A stretch of DNA of 64,000 nt from Fibrobacteria bacterium (lineage in GTDB: Bacteria; Fibrobacterota; Fibrobacteria; UBA11236). A program made the position numbers and the translations under genes. A model generated the notes under the pieces. The model was not told the origin of the DNA. It did not search any database and saw only the letters and a program-made list of their open reading frames with translations. This document shows, one piece after another, positions 44,540 through 53,901 of this stretch (position 1 is its first letter; every line of letters starts with the position of its first letter). The stretch lies in NCBI GenBank assembly GCA_017881725.1, contig JADGQO010000073.1:1-64000 (forward strand), read 5' to 3'.

Positions 44540-46267
44540 TTATTCGCCTTCCAGCTTCATGACGTCGCCGAGCGTGGCCGGCTGCGGCTTATGGGCCGAC
44601 AGGTAGGACTTCCACTCCGCGTCTTCCTTGTTCTTGAAATAGTCGGTCACGCTCAAGGTCAACTTGCGCGCGGGTCCGTCCACTTCAATCACGGCCGCCG
44701 GAACCGTGTCACCGGGCTTGAAGGCCTCGGCTGGGTTCCGGATATTGTCGGAAGTCAGTTTGGATGTCGGGATGAATCCTTCGAGTCCTCCCTCCACTTC
44801 CACGATCACACCGCGCTCCAAAAGACGGGCGATTTTGCCTTGGACTTCCTTCCCGAGCGGGAAATTGGTCGCGACATTGTCCCACGGGTCATCTTCCAGA
44901 TGCTTCATGGAGAGGCTGATGCGGCGCTTTTCCTTGTCGATGGCCATGACGATGCACTCGACCTTGTCGCCCTTCTTGAGCACTTCGGACGGGTGGTTGA
45001 TCTTCTTGGTCCAGGACATGTCGGACACATGGATGAGGCCATCCACGCCTTCCTTGATCTCGATGAACGCGCCGAAGGCTGCGAGGTTGCGGATTTCTCC
45101 GGTAACCTTGGAGCCGACGGGAATTTCATCTTCGATATGCTGCCACGGATCCGGGGTCGCCTGCTTCAAGCCCAACGAGATTTTCTCGTTCTCGGCGTCG
45201 AGCTTCAAGACCACGGCTTCCACTTCGTCGCCCTGGTTCAGGAGCTGCGAGGGATGCTTGACATGCTGCGTCCAGGACATTTCGGAGATGTGGATGAGGC
45301 CTTCCACGCCTTGATCCAATTCCACGAACACGCCGTAATCCGTGATGGATACGACCTTGCCCTTGACCTTGGTGCCTTCCGGATACTTCGCGGCCACATC
45401 TTCCCACGGATGTTTGGTGAGCTGCTTCATGCCGAGGCTGATGCGCTCCTTCTTCTCGTTGAAGTCGAGGACCACAACCTTCACGCGATCTCCGAGGGAG
45501 ACGACCTCCGAAGGATGGTTCACGCGGCCCCAGCTCATGTCGGTGATATGGAGCAAGCCGTCCACGCCGCCCAAATCGATGAAGGCGCCGAAGTCGGTGA
45601 TGTTCTTGACCACGCCCTCGCGGACCTGGCCCTTTTCCAACGTGTCGATGATTTCGTCGCGCATCTTGCTGCGCTCTTGTTCCAAGACCACGCGGCGCGA
45701 AACCACGATGTTGCGGCGGATCTTGTTGACCTTGATGACCTTGAAGTCCATCTTCTGGTTGATGAGGGCGTCGAGATCGGGCACTTGGCGCAGATCGATT
45801 TGCGATCCGGGCAAGAAGGCTTCGATGCCGAACAGGTCGACCACAACGCCACCCTTGATGCGGCGGGTGATGGTACCGGTGACGATTTCTTCTTTTTCGA
45901 ACGCTTCACGGATGCGCTCCCAGACGCGCATGAAGTCCGCGCGCTGCTTGGACAAAATGATTTGGCCGTCGGCGTTTTCCACCTGTTCCAAATACACGTC
46001 GATGACCTTGCCCGGGGCCAGGTCGAGGTCGTCCTTGAACTCCTGCTTGGAGATGATGCCTTCCGACTTGAAGCGGATGTCGACGAACACGTCCGTGTCC
46101 GTCACGCGCACCACGGTGCCCTTGACGATGCTGCCTTCGGTGTAACCGGTGAGGGAGGATTCGTATTGGGCGAGAACTTCTTTTTTAACCTGGAAGTGAT
46201 TTTTGGCTTCCGACTCGTCGCCGAAATCCTTCAAATCCTCTTCGGTTCCATACAACAACTTTGCCAT
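44540..46267 (-). CDS. rpsA: 30S ribosomal protein S1
   Basis: A 575-residue RNA-binding protein that brings mRNA to the 30S subunit. Six S1 OB-fold repeats can be counted. Repeats 1-2 are diverged, as usual for the ribosome-binding half (EGSIVKGTVVRVTDTDVFVD; EIVTGTITRRIKGGVVVDL). Repeats 3-5 are near-canonical (e.g. DFGAFIDLGGVDGLLHITDM), and repeat 6 ends in ERGVIVEVEGGLEGFIPTSK. It lies downstream of cmk, an arrangement common across bacteria. Confidence 0.95.
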   Translation of the reverse strand: MAKLLYGTEEDLKDFGDESEAKNHFQVKKEVLAQYESSLTGYTEGSIVKGTVVRVTDTDVFVDIRFKSEGIISKQEFKDDLDLAPGKVIDVYLEQVENADGQIILSKQRADFMRVWERIREAFEKEEIVTGTITRRIKGGVVVDLFGIEAFLPGSQIDLRQVPDLDALINQKMDFKVIKVNKIRRNIVVSRRVVLEQERSKMRDEIIDTLEKGQVREGVVKNITDFGAFIDLGGVDGLLHITDMSWGRVNHPSEVVSLGDRVKVVVLDFNEKKERISLGMKQLTKHPWEDVAAKYPEGTKVKGKVVSITDYGVFVELDQGVEGLIHISEMSWTQHVKHPSQLLNQGDEVEAVVLKLDAENEKISLGLKQATPDPWQHIEDEIPVGSKVTGEIRNLAAFGAFIEIKEGVDGLIHVSDMSWTKKINHPSEVLKKGDKVECIVMAIDKEKRRISLSMKHLEDDPWDNVATNFPLGKEVQGKIARLLERGVIVEVEGGLEGFIPTSKLTSDNIRNPAEAFKPGDTVPAAVIEVDGPARKLTLSVTDYFKNKEDAEWKSYLSAHKPQPATLGDVMKLEGE

Positions 46268-46458
46268 GTGATTGATGCTCCTGATCGTCCGCGGGGATGA
46301 GGTTTATCACTAGGTGAAGCGCCTCGCGCGGGATCTGTCCGGCGAAGAAGGGTTAATTTCCGAACTCCGGAAAAGGGTCTTCGTCGCCGCTGTCCGGTTC
46401 CAAAATGAAAACCGGTAACCGTCCGAAAACCACCGTGAGCGGGCCGCTGGGGCCGCCT

Positions 46459-47139
46459 TCAGCGGTTGTTCAAAACGTGGCTGACAATGATAGCAACTTG
46501 GTCGGCGAATGTTAACCCTGAGGTATCGATTTCCACGGCGTCCGGCGCCTTTGCCAAGGGGCTGTGCTGGCGGCTGGAATCGATGTGATCCCGTTCGATG
46601 AGATTAGCCAGGACGTGTTGGAAATCCGGCTCTTGACCCATGGTTTTAAGTTCCATAACCCGCCGTTTAGCGCGGACTTCCGGGCTGGCGTACATGAAAA
46701 ACTTGAAGCGTGCATTCGGGAAAACCACCGTGGCCATATCGCGGCCTTCCACCACGGCGGGATTGCGCAGGCCAATCTCCCGCTGGATGGGAACCAGGGC
46801 CTCCCGCACCATGGGGATGCGGGCAAAATCCGAGACGGCCGCAGTCACGCCATCGGTTCGAATCTCCCGGCTTAAATCGCGGCCGTTCACGCGCAAATGC
46901 CCGCGCGCATCGACTTCCCATTTCAAATCCGACAACAGGTTTTTCAGGCCTTCGGCATCGACCGGAACAATGCCTTTTTCCTGAGCTAGAAAAGTCACCG
47001 CCCGATACATCGCCCCGGTATCCAAGTGCAGAATACCCAATTCCTTGGCCACGATGCGGGCCGTGCTGCTTTTACCCGAGCCGCTGGTGCCGTCAATGGC
47101 GACGACGTAATGCTTTTCCTTCGAGCTGTTCATGTTCAT
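46459..47139 (-). CDS. cmk: Cytidylate kinase
   Basis: A 226-residue NMP kinase that phosphorylates CMP and dCMP. The P-loop GTSGSGKSS sits at residues 17-25. The CMP-binding region follows (LHLDTGAMYRAVT), with the NMP-binding arginine motif ALVPIQREIG and the family signature VVEGRDMATVVFP. Length is normal. ATG 47139 (or 47133) is chosen; no strong ribosome site is seen. It is followed by rpsA after 191 bases. Confidence 0.93.
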   Translation of the reverse strand: MNMNSSKEKHYVVAIDGTSGSGKSSTARIVAKELGILHLDTGAMYRAVTFLAQEKGIVPVDAEGLKNLLSDLKWEVDARGHLRVNGRDLSREIRTDGVTAAVSDFARIPMVREALVPIQREIGLRNPAVVEGRDMATVVFPNARFKFFMYASPEVRAKRRVMELKTMGQEPDFQHVLANLIERDHIDSSRQHSPLAKAPDAVEIDTSGLTFADQVAIIVSHVLNNR

Positions 47140-47254
47140 AATCGTTGCAAACAAAGCTAGGAATTAGCCTGAAGGGTGGCATTCGACGCGAACGGCTTGA
47201 TATAATTCTGCAAAACCTCAATCGAGGGTAAAGGTCCCGTTTGCTCAATCACGC

Positions 47255-48058
47255 GTGAAAACCAATCTCCCTCCCACAGCCCCAAAGGCGGGTCCGCTAC
47301 TCCATTGGTTCGCCCTGTTTTTGGGAGTAGTCGCCTGCCAAGGCATGTACTGTTCCGACAAGCCAGCGGCGCCGGCCTTACCGACGGTTTATCTTACCGA
47401 TATCCATCTGGAAATGGCCGATCCGGAAACGGGTAACCCCGGCATTTATCTCGCTTGGAAGCCCGATTCCCAAGGCCATGCGACTTACTACGAGATTTAC
47501 CAAGGGGTGCAGCGCGACTCGCTGAAGAGCGCCCTGTTGACCGTGCCCGCTTCCAAAAACGCCGGGGATACTCCTCATGTGGTTTTGAATTTGCCGGATA
47601 CATCCCTGCCCTTAACCGTGTACTACGCGATCAGAGCCGTTTGGGTCGAGGCTACCGGGCAGAAGCGCCAGAGCGATAGCCTGGCCGTGGATTCCATCAC
47701 GATATTGCCCTCCTTCTCCATCCTGCAACCGTCACCGGGAAGTTACCTGTCCGGCCGTGTGCTGAAAATTGAGGTGGAGACCCAGAGCGGCTCCGGTATT
47801 CTCTTGCGAAGCAAGTTGTGGGAAAAAAGAGCCGGAGTTTGGTCCGTTAAACAAGATACCTGCATGCCTTTGAACGCGTGCTTTACCCCCATTTTCGGCA
47901 ATACCCAGCAGGTGGATTCGCTGGTTCTCGAAGGCCTGACCCCGGGAGACACGATATCCGATTTCCTTTGCCTGCAAGGCGCGGAAAGTTTTCAGGGCCA
48001 TCAGACCGGGTTAAACCAAAGCTTGGGATGCTCTCGGTTTCATCGGATAGGCCTATGA
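47255..48058 (+). CDS. Putative secreted fibronectin-III-like protein, coupled to PorU-like protease
   Basis: A 267-residue protein starting at GTG 47255. A hydrophobic segment ending in cysteine (LHWFALFLGVVAC) could be a lipoprotein signal peptide. The body shows a fibronectin-III-like pattern (NPGIYLAWKPDSQGHATYYEIYQGV, read in parts) followed by an Ig-like region. Its TGA overlaps the ATG of the protease gene (ATGA, 48055-48058), which implies translational coupling. It may be an accessory surface protein of the protease. The family is not recognised. Confidence 0.65.
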   Translation: MKTNLPPTAPKAGPLLHWFALFLGVVACQGMYCSDKPAAPALPTVYLTDIHLEMADPETGNPGIYLAWKPDSQGHATYYEIYQGVQRDSLKSALLTVPASKNAGDTPHVVLNLPDTSLPLTVYYAIRAVWVEATGQKRQSDSLAVDSITILPSFSILQPSPGSYLSGRVLKIEVETQSGSGILLRSKLWEKRAGVWSVKQDTCMPLNACFTPIFGNTQQVDSLVLEGLTPGDTISDFLCLQGAESFQGHQTGLNQSLGCSRFHRIGL

Positions 48059-51000
48059 AACCATTTCTATCCCGGTGGCGAATCGCGCTCGCATTGGGCG
48101 CCTTGATGGGGTCTTCAGGATTGCCGGCGGCTTGGTCCTTGACGGGAATTCAAAAACCGTTTTCTCAGGCCACGACCAGGACGGCCTCGATGAGCCCGCA
48201 AATGCCTTCGTCGCCGGCCAAGGGTGAATGGACGCTCCTCGCCACGGATTCCAAGGGGTTTCGGGCAGCGTGGCAATCGTCATTTCCTTCCTCCAACCCG
48301 ACGGCATCGCGGGCGCGGAAGCTTGGCGAACGCACGCTCAGTTTCGCCGTACCACCGGGAACCGTCCCCGTCGTGACGGTGGAAAGCCAGCAAAGCGATT
48401 CGGGGGCCGGATCGTTTACGGTAACGCCCACGTCACGGTTCCGTGACGTTACCCTGGCGGCGATGGTCTGGAATCCGGGAGGCTTCTCCGGGCTCTCGCG
48501 GGTTCGGATCGCATCCTTCCGGATCGATTTCAAAACCGTTTCCGGTCGGAATTTCCGGTCGGCCTTCGCCCCGCCGGCCAACAGCCCGGCCGAACAAGCC
48601 CTGTCCTCCTGGCTCATCAATTACGTCCAATCGAGGAATTTTCGCAGCGCTCCGGTTACGGTTCTCGCCAAATCTTCCGCTGCGGGGCCTGGGCCGAGCG
48701 CATTTCTTCCCAGGCAGCGGCTGTTAATAAAAACCCGAGGACAAAACATCGAAGTAGTCGAATTCGCCGCGCTGGATAAGGCGGGACTGCCTCTGTCCTC
48801 TATCGATCCCAGGTACATGCGCTTGTATCAGGATGGCGTGGAAAAGCCCATGTACATTCAGGGTCAAGACGACGGACATTGGGATCCCGGAGACTTCATC
48901 GAGTTCATCGGCAACCGGCCGGTAGGCGTCAACTCCTACAACTCTTTCTACTCCGCGACGGCGGATTTCATGTTAACCTGGGGAGGGGGAACTTTGGGGT
49001 TACGGGCCCCGTTCGTTCCGGTGGCGCCGCGACAAATGTCCGCCGGGATATTCGATTCGGCGACGGTTAAACGGGCCCAGCCCTTTCATGTGCACGACCA
49101 CCAAGAACAAGATTTGGAAATTTTACGCATCGGTTCCACGTCGGCGGACGATATTGTCGACCTGGGTTCGCGCGTGGAAGAAAACGAACTGACGGATTTT
49201 TGGTTTTGGACGAAAGTGGGCACCCAAAAAGATTCGCGTGACGTGGAGTTTAATTTGGGCTACAACGCCGCGACGCAGGCCTTTGGAACCGACGCAGGCT
49301 CCTCGCAAGCCTCTGGTGCAGGCGACTTACGCATCGTGGTCAATCTCAAAGGCGTGACTAATAATTCCAATGCGGATCCGGACCATCATGTCAAATTCCT
49401 TTTGAATGGGACGGATATTTCCCTGGTCGGCGGCGCCCGCAACGACGCCGTGTGGGAAGGTCAGAATAGTTTTACCTGGAAATCATCCCCGCTCAAACCC
49501 GGGATTTTACTTCCAGGAAAAAACGTACTGACGATGCAAAAGGTGAACGACCTTTTCACTTCGAATGGAACGTTAGTCGAAAATCAGGATGCCTATTTGA
49601 ACTATTTCGAATTGGATTTTCCCGCGAGTTATAAAGTACAGGGCGATATGCTGAGATTTTCCAACAGCTTTCCGGACAGCGTGGGCAATGTCGGATTCAG
49701 TTTGGATGGGTTCTCTACGGCGGCGGTCTCGATATGGGATCTGGCGGGACGGAAGCTTGCGAACTTCGGGATTACCAATCAAGGTTCCCGCATCCAAATC
49801 AACCTGGTGGACAGCCTGTCCGGGGCCACTTCGTATTTGGCGTGCGGCCTGGACAAGCGTGAAAAACCTGACCTACACTTGGATACCTTGCCGGATTTGT
49901 TGAACCCTTCGGAAGGGGCGGACGATATCTTCATCACCCAAAAATACCTGCGCGGACCGGCGCTGGATTCCTTGGTGGCTTTTCACCGCAAGCAGGGCTT
50001 GCGCTGCGCAATAGTCATGGCGGACCATATCTACCAAACCTTCGGGGACGGCAGCATGGATCCGGCGGCCATCCGGCGCTTCACGCAATACGCCTATGCC
50101 AATTGGCCTCGCCCCGCGCCGACCTACCTGACCTTGGTAGGCGATGCATCCACCTGGTTCGACAAGCAAAGCGGCTCCTTCCAGGTCACGACTGTGCCCA
50201 CCCATTTGGTGAATATCAGCGGCTGGGGCGTCGCGGCCGACGACGATTATTTCGCCAAAGTTAACGGCGAAGATGATTTGGCGGACCTGTTCATCGGACG
50301 CATTCCCGTGACCACCCCAGCGGAATTGTCGGGCGTGGTGCATAAAACCATCCTGCTGGAAACCGCGCGGCCCGCCGGCCATTGGCAGAACAAGGCACTT
50401 TTGATTTCCGGATATGAATCGTCCTTCATGGATCAAAATTCTGTTCTGGAAAGTATCGCCGCGGCCAACGATCGGCAAATATCCCGGGTCGATTTATATC
50501 CTGGGTCACCGTACTACGAAGACCGGATACGGTTGGGAAATTTCCTCAATCAATTGGACTCGGGATTCAACCTGGTGACTTTCGTCGGTCATGGCGGGGG
50601 CGCCGTATGGTCGGACGCCGGCGTGTTGACGCTGAAGGAAATCGACGCAGGCAAAGTCAACGGAGATTTTCCCATACCCCTGGTGGCCTCCATCACCTGC
50701 CTCACCGGTTATTTCGAAGACGTCGCGGCCCGATCTTTGGGAGAGGAAATGGTGCGTCTGGAAAAAGGCGGCGCGGCGAGCTTCTATGGCGCAGCCGGAT
50801 ATATTTCCAACGCAGCCGGAACACCCTTGTCCTCCGAACTGGTTTCCGCCGCCACCGGCAACGTTTACGGTACAGTGGGAGCCTTGATCACCCAATCGGA
50901 AAATCTGGTCCGCCTTAAAACCGGCGACGCGTTCCTTCCGATTCTTGCTGAATTCAATCTGCTGGGCGACCCGGCTTTGCATCTGTCGTTCGCCTCTGCA

Positions 51001-53037
51001 GAGGGAATATTGACACTGCAACCCCAATCCTTGGGGGGAACCTTAACGTTACGGGCCCACGGTGAGGGTCTGGCCATGGACAAGGCCGATGGAATCGCGA
51101 CCATCTATTTCGGAGATTCGGTGGAAAGCGAGACGCCCATTTCCGTGACGCAAGGGGCATTCGATCTGACGCATCATTTTACCGCCTTGCCCACCACCTT
51201 GGCCGCAGCCATGAAAAACGGAAAGGTCATCGTGGATTATTGGGATGATGGGAAGTCCCGCGAGGTTTCCGCGCCCTTTTCGTCCTTGGACTGGCTGATC
51301 GATTCAGTAGGCATTTCTCCCGCCGATGCGGCTCCGGGGGATTCCGTTTCCATACAAATGCGGCTGGCGACGGTTTATCCGAAAACATCCTTTCAATCCG
51401 GTGTGGCGTTATTCGCGGTCGGCCCGAGTGATGCTGCCCCGGCCTTCCCGGATGAAAGCCAGCAAGTATTGCAAAGCGCCGACGGAGTGCATTTCCAATC
51501 GGCGCATAAAGTCAAGTTATTGGTGCCGCCTGGAAATTTCGTACATCCTCGGGCCTACCTGGCCTTCCGAATATTTCTTCAGGTCATGAATGATTTAGGC
51601 CAGCCCATGCAAACGCTTTCCAATCTGAATTCGCGGACTTACTCCGTCCCCCTGTCCGAGCTGGCGCGCCTGGAAATTCCCACTCCGGCCTTCCGCCTCC
51701 CCATCCAGGATAAGCTCGGCGTTTGGATTCCCATTCACAACCGGGGATTGGGCACGGCCAAATTGTTCAGCCTGGCATTGACGGAAGATCCGCAAGGCGC
51801 GCAACCGATTTTCGATACCCTGCGATTTAGCGGCGAGTTGGGGACTGGTAAAATTGATTCCCTGTTTTTCAACCTGGCGGACAGCATGGTGAACGGAAAA
51901 ACCCTGCGCGTCGAATTGCTCCCAGCCCGGCCCGGAGAGGTCGCTGCGGTCGGCGCAGCCCGAGATTCCGTGCTTCACGTACAAACCATCTTATTAGGTG
52001 CGGGAGATGATTTCACCCTCGATCCGCAAGGAACAAAAGTATCCCTGTCGAAATCCGGTAAGCCAGCGCGTATTTTCGTGGAACGCTCTCCTCTCGACTC
52101 CTTACCCGGATATTTGCGGCCCGCATCTATGCGGCCCGTACCGACGGGAGGCCCCGATGGTCGCATGCATATATCCCTATCCTCCAACGCGAATTCCGCA
52201 AATGAATGGATCGTTTCGGCCGTAAAAAAACCGCCGGGGATTTCCGCTGGAGTAAAAACCACGGCGAACTCCGAGCCCATTCCGCCGGGGCCCGCATGGC
52301 ATTATCGGGACGACCAGGGATTGGTTTGGCTCAAGTTGGATTCACTGTCCGATGCGAACATGTTTTTCAATTCGCGCTTGCTTGGAAATGGTTATTACGC
52401 CCTGTTGCAAAATTCGGATCTGGACGCCCCGTTGATCCAGATGAGCAGCCGAGGCCAAACGCTTCTGCCCGATGATTTTGTTCCGTTGCATACGGCCATC
52501 GATATCGTAATCCGCGACGGACAAGGCGTGGACCTGGTTTCCCACCCTCCGGTCGTTACCCTGAACGGCGCGTCCCCGGACTCCACTGCGCTGAGCCGTG
52601 ATGCGTCACGGTTCCCGACCCTGGCCCGCCTGAATTTTTTACCGAAGCGGACTTCCGGGCTCGATTCCCTGCGCGTCGTGGCTCGGGATATTTCCGGAAA
52701 CATCGCCGCGAAAACCTTGGTGTACCGCATGGGCGAAAGCCTGTCCATCAAGGATTTGGGAGCCTATCCGAATCCCTTCGCGGACACCACCACCTTCGTT
52801 TTTAGTTTGACGGATTATTGCGATCGGGTCGATTTAAAGGTCTATTCGCGCGCGGGCCGCCTGGTGCGGGGCCTGGAAGAGCGCAACGTGGTCGGATACC
52901 AGGAAGTGCCGTGGGATGGACGCGGGGAACGCGGGGGCGAAATCGCCAATGGATTGTATTTCCTTAAGGTGACCGCAACGGCAGGGTCTTCGCAGTCCAC
53001 GCGCATCTTCAAGTTGTTCAAGAAGCGTCGCAAATAA
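48055..53037 (+). CDS. PorU-like C25 (gingipain-type) protease with T9SS-type C-terminal domain
   Basis: A 1660-residue exported protease. ATG 48055 opens a signal peptide (KPFLSRWRIALALGALMG). A long N-terminal beta-rich region precedes the C25 catalytic domain, in which H846 (TFVGHGGGAVWSD) and C882 (ASITCLTGYFE) form the dyad. Adhesion-like Ig domains and a C-terminal FlgD/T9SS-type domain (LGAYPNPFADTTTFVFSL) follow. PorU is the sortase of the type IX secretion system, which cleaves C-terminal signals of cargo. Here the protein itself carries such a domain, as PorU does. It is upstream of rsmI and lnt (27-base gap), probably in one transcript. Confidence 0.85.
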   Translation: MKPFLSRWRIALALGALMGSSGLPAAWSLTGIQKPFSQATTRTASMSPQMPSSPAKGEWTLLATDSKGFRAAWQSSFPSSNPTASRARKLGERTLSFAVPPGTVPVVTVESQQSDSGAGSFTVTPTSRFRDVTLAAMVWNPGGFSGLSRVRIASFRIDFKTVSGRNFRSAFAPPANSPAEQALSSWLINYVQSRNFRSAPVTVLAKSSAAGPGPSAFLPRQRLLIKTRGQNIEVVEFAALDKAGLPLSSIDPRYMRLYQDGVEKPMYIQGQDDGHWDPGDFIEFIGNRPVGVNSYNSFYSATADFMLTWGGGTLGLRAPFVPVAPRQMSAGIFDSATVKRAQPFHVHDHQEQDLEILRIGSTSADDIVDLGSRVEENELTDFWFWTKVGTQKDSRDVEFNLGYNAATQAFGTDAGSSQASGAGDLRIVVNLKGVTNNSNADPDHHVKFLLNGTDISLVGGARNDAVWEGQNSFTWKSSPLKPGILLPGKNVLTMQKVNDLFTSNGTLVENQDAYLNYFELDFPASYKVQGDMLRFSNSFPDSVGNVGFSLDGFSTAAVSIWDLAGRKLANFGITNQGSRIQINLVDSLSGATSYLACGLDKREKPDLHLDTLPDLLNPSEGADDIFITQKYLRGPALDSLVAFHRKQGLRCAIVMADHIYQTFGDGSMDPAAIRRFTQYAYANWPRPAPTYLTLVGDASTWFDKQSGSFQVTTVPTHLVNISGWGVAADDDYFAKVNGEDDLADLFIGRIPVTTPAELSGVVHKTILLETARPAGHWQNKALLISGYESSFMDQNSVLESIAAANDRQISRVDLYPGSPYYEDRIRLGNFLNQLDSGFNLVTFVGHGGGAVWSDAGVLTLKEIDAGKVNGDFPIPLVASITCLTGYFEDVAARSLGEEMVRLEKGGAASFYGAAGYISNAAGTPLSSELVSAATGNVYGTVGALITQSENLVRLKTGDAFLPILAEFNLLGDPALHLSFASAEGILTLQPQSLGGTLTLRAHGEGLAMDKADGIATIYFGDSVESETPISVTQGAFDLTHHFTALPTTLAAAMKNGKVIVDYWDDGKSREVSAPFSSLDWLIDSVGISPADAAPGDSVSIQMRLATVYPKTSFQSGVALFAVGPSDAAPAFPDESQQVLQSADGVHFQSAHKVKLLVPPGNFVHPRAYLAFRIFLQVMNDLGQPMQTLSNLNSRTYSVPLSELARLEIPTPAFRLPIQDKLGVWIPIHNRGLGTAKLFSLALTEDPQGAQPIFDTLRFSGELGTGKIDSLFFNLADSMVNGKTLRVELLPARPGEVAAVGAARDSVLHVQTILLGAGDDFTLDPQGTKVSLSKSGKPARIFVERSPLDSLPGYLRPASMRPVPTGGPDGRMHISLSSNANSANEWIVSAVKKPPGISAGVKTTANSEPIPPGPAWHYRDDQGLVWLKLDSLSDANMFFNSRLLGNGYYALLQNSDLDAPLIQMSSRGQTLLPDDFVPLHTAIDIVIRDGQGVDLVSHPPVVTLNGASPDSTALSRDASRFPTLARLNFLPKRTSGLDSLRVVARDISGNIAAKTLVYRMGESLSIKDLGAYPNPFADTTTFVFSLTDYCDRVDLKVYSRAGRLVRGLEERNVVGYQEVPWDGRGERGGEIANGLYFLKVTATAGSSQSTRIFKLFKKRRK

Positions 53038-53064
53038 TTTGGCGAAGGAGTATCTTTCGCTAGC

Positions 53065-53901
53065 ATGATGCGCGATGCCGAACCGGAAGCCGAAGACGAC
53101 GGAAATGACGGAGATAATGGAAAAGGCCCCGAGGCCGAGCAGGAAAATCCGGAAGAGATTTTCTCCCCTCCCGAAATCCACGACCCCTTGTCTCCTTTGG
53201 CTCCCGGCCTTTATCTCGTGGCCACGCCCATCGGGAATTTGGAAGACATCACCTTTCGCGCCGTAAGAATCCTGAAGTCCGCTGATTTGATTTTGGCAGA
53301 GGACACGCGGCACTCACGGGTTTTGTTGAGCCACTACGGCATCGGCCGTCCCAGCGAGAGCTACAATGATTTCAATAAGGAAAAACGCACGCCGGGTTAC
53401 ATCGACAGGTTGAAACAAGGCCAACGTCTGGCCTTGATCTGTGATGCAGGGACTCCCGGCATCGCGGATCCGGCCTTCAATTTGGTAAAGGCGGCGCTGG
53501 CGGAAAACGTGAAGGTTTTCCCGATTCCCGGCCCGTGCGCGTTGATTACGGCATTGACCGGTTCGGGAATGCCCACCGACCGGTTCGCTTTCGAAAATTT
53601 TCCGCCCAAGAAATCCGCCCAACGTCTTCGCAAACTGGAAACCTTGAAAGCCCGCTGGGGCGAAGACGAACAGCATGCTCCGACGCTGGCTTTTTATGTT
53701 TCGCCGCACCAGGTGCGTCAATTCCTGGAGGAAATCGGAGAAGTATTCGGGCCGGAGCATCATGTCGTATTGGCCCGGGAGCTTACCAAGAAATTCGAAG
53801 AGTTCCTGGCCGGTCCGGTTTCCAAGCTGCGCGAACATTATCGCGAGCGCACGCCGAAGGGGGAATTCGTCCTGCTTCTCCACCCGCAAAATAAACGCTG
53901 A
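53065..53901 (+). CDS. rsmI: 16S rRNA (cytidine-1402-2'-O)-methyltransferase
   Basis: A 278-residue SAM-dependent tetrapyrrole-methylase-fold enzyme acting on C1402 of 16S rRNA. The conserved LYLVATPIGNLEDITFRA, EDTRHSRVLLSHYGI and LICDAGTPGIADPA motifs define RsmI. An acidic N-terminal extension of about 45 residues (Glu/Asp-rich) precedes the domain; a later start is possible but no other ATG fits as well. Its TGA shares one base with the start of lnt. Confidence 0.92.
   Translation: MMRDAEPEAEDDGNDGDNGKGPEAEQENPEEIFSPPEIHDPLSPLAPGLYLVATPIGNLEDITFRAVRILKSADLILAEDTRHSRVLLSHYGIGRPSESYNDFNKEKRTPGYIDRLKQGQRLALICDAGTPGIADPAFNLVKAALAENVKVFPIPGPCALITALTGSGMPTDRFAFENFPPKKSAQRLRKLETLKARWGEDEQHAPTLAFYVSPHQVRQFLEEIGEVFGPEHHVVLARELTKKFEEFLAGPVSKLREHYRERTPKGEFVLLLHPQNKR

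Noticed and set aside
44516-46300. A 594-codon plus-strand frame rich in His, Asp and Leu
   Set aside because: It is the antisense shadow of rpsA, whose six S1 repeats are unmistakable.
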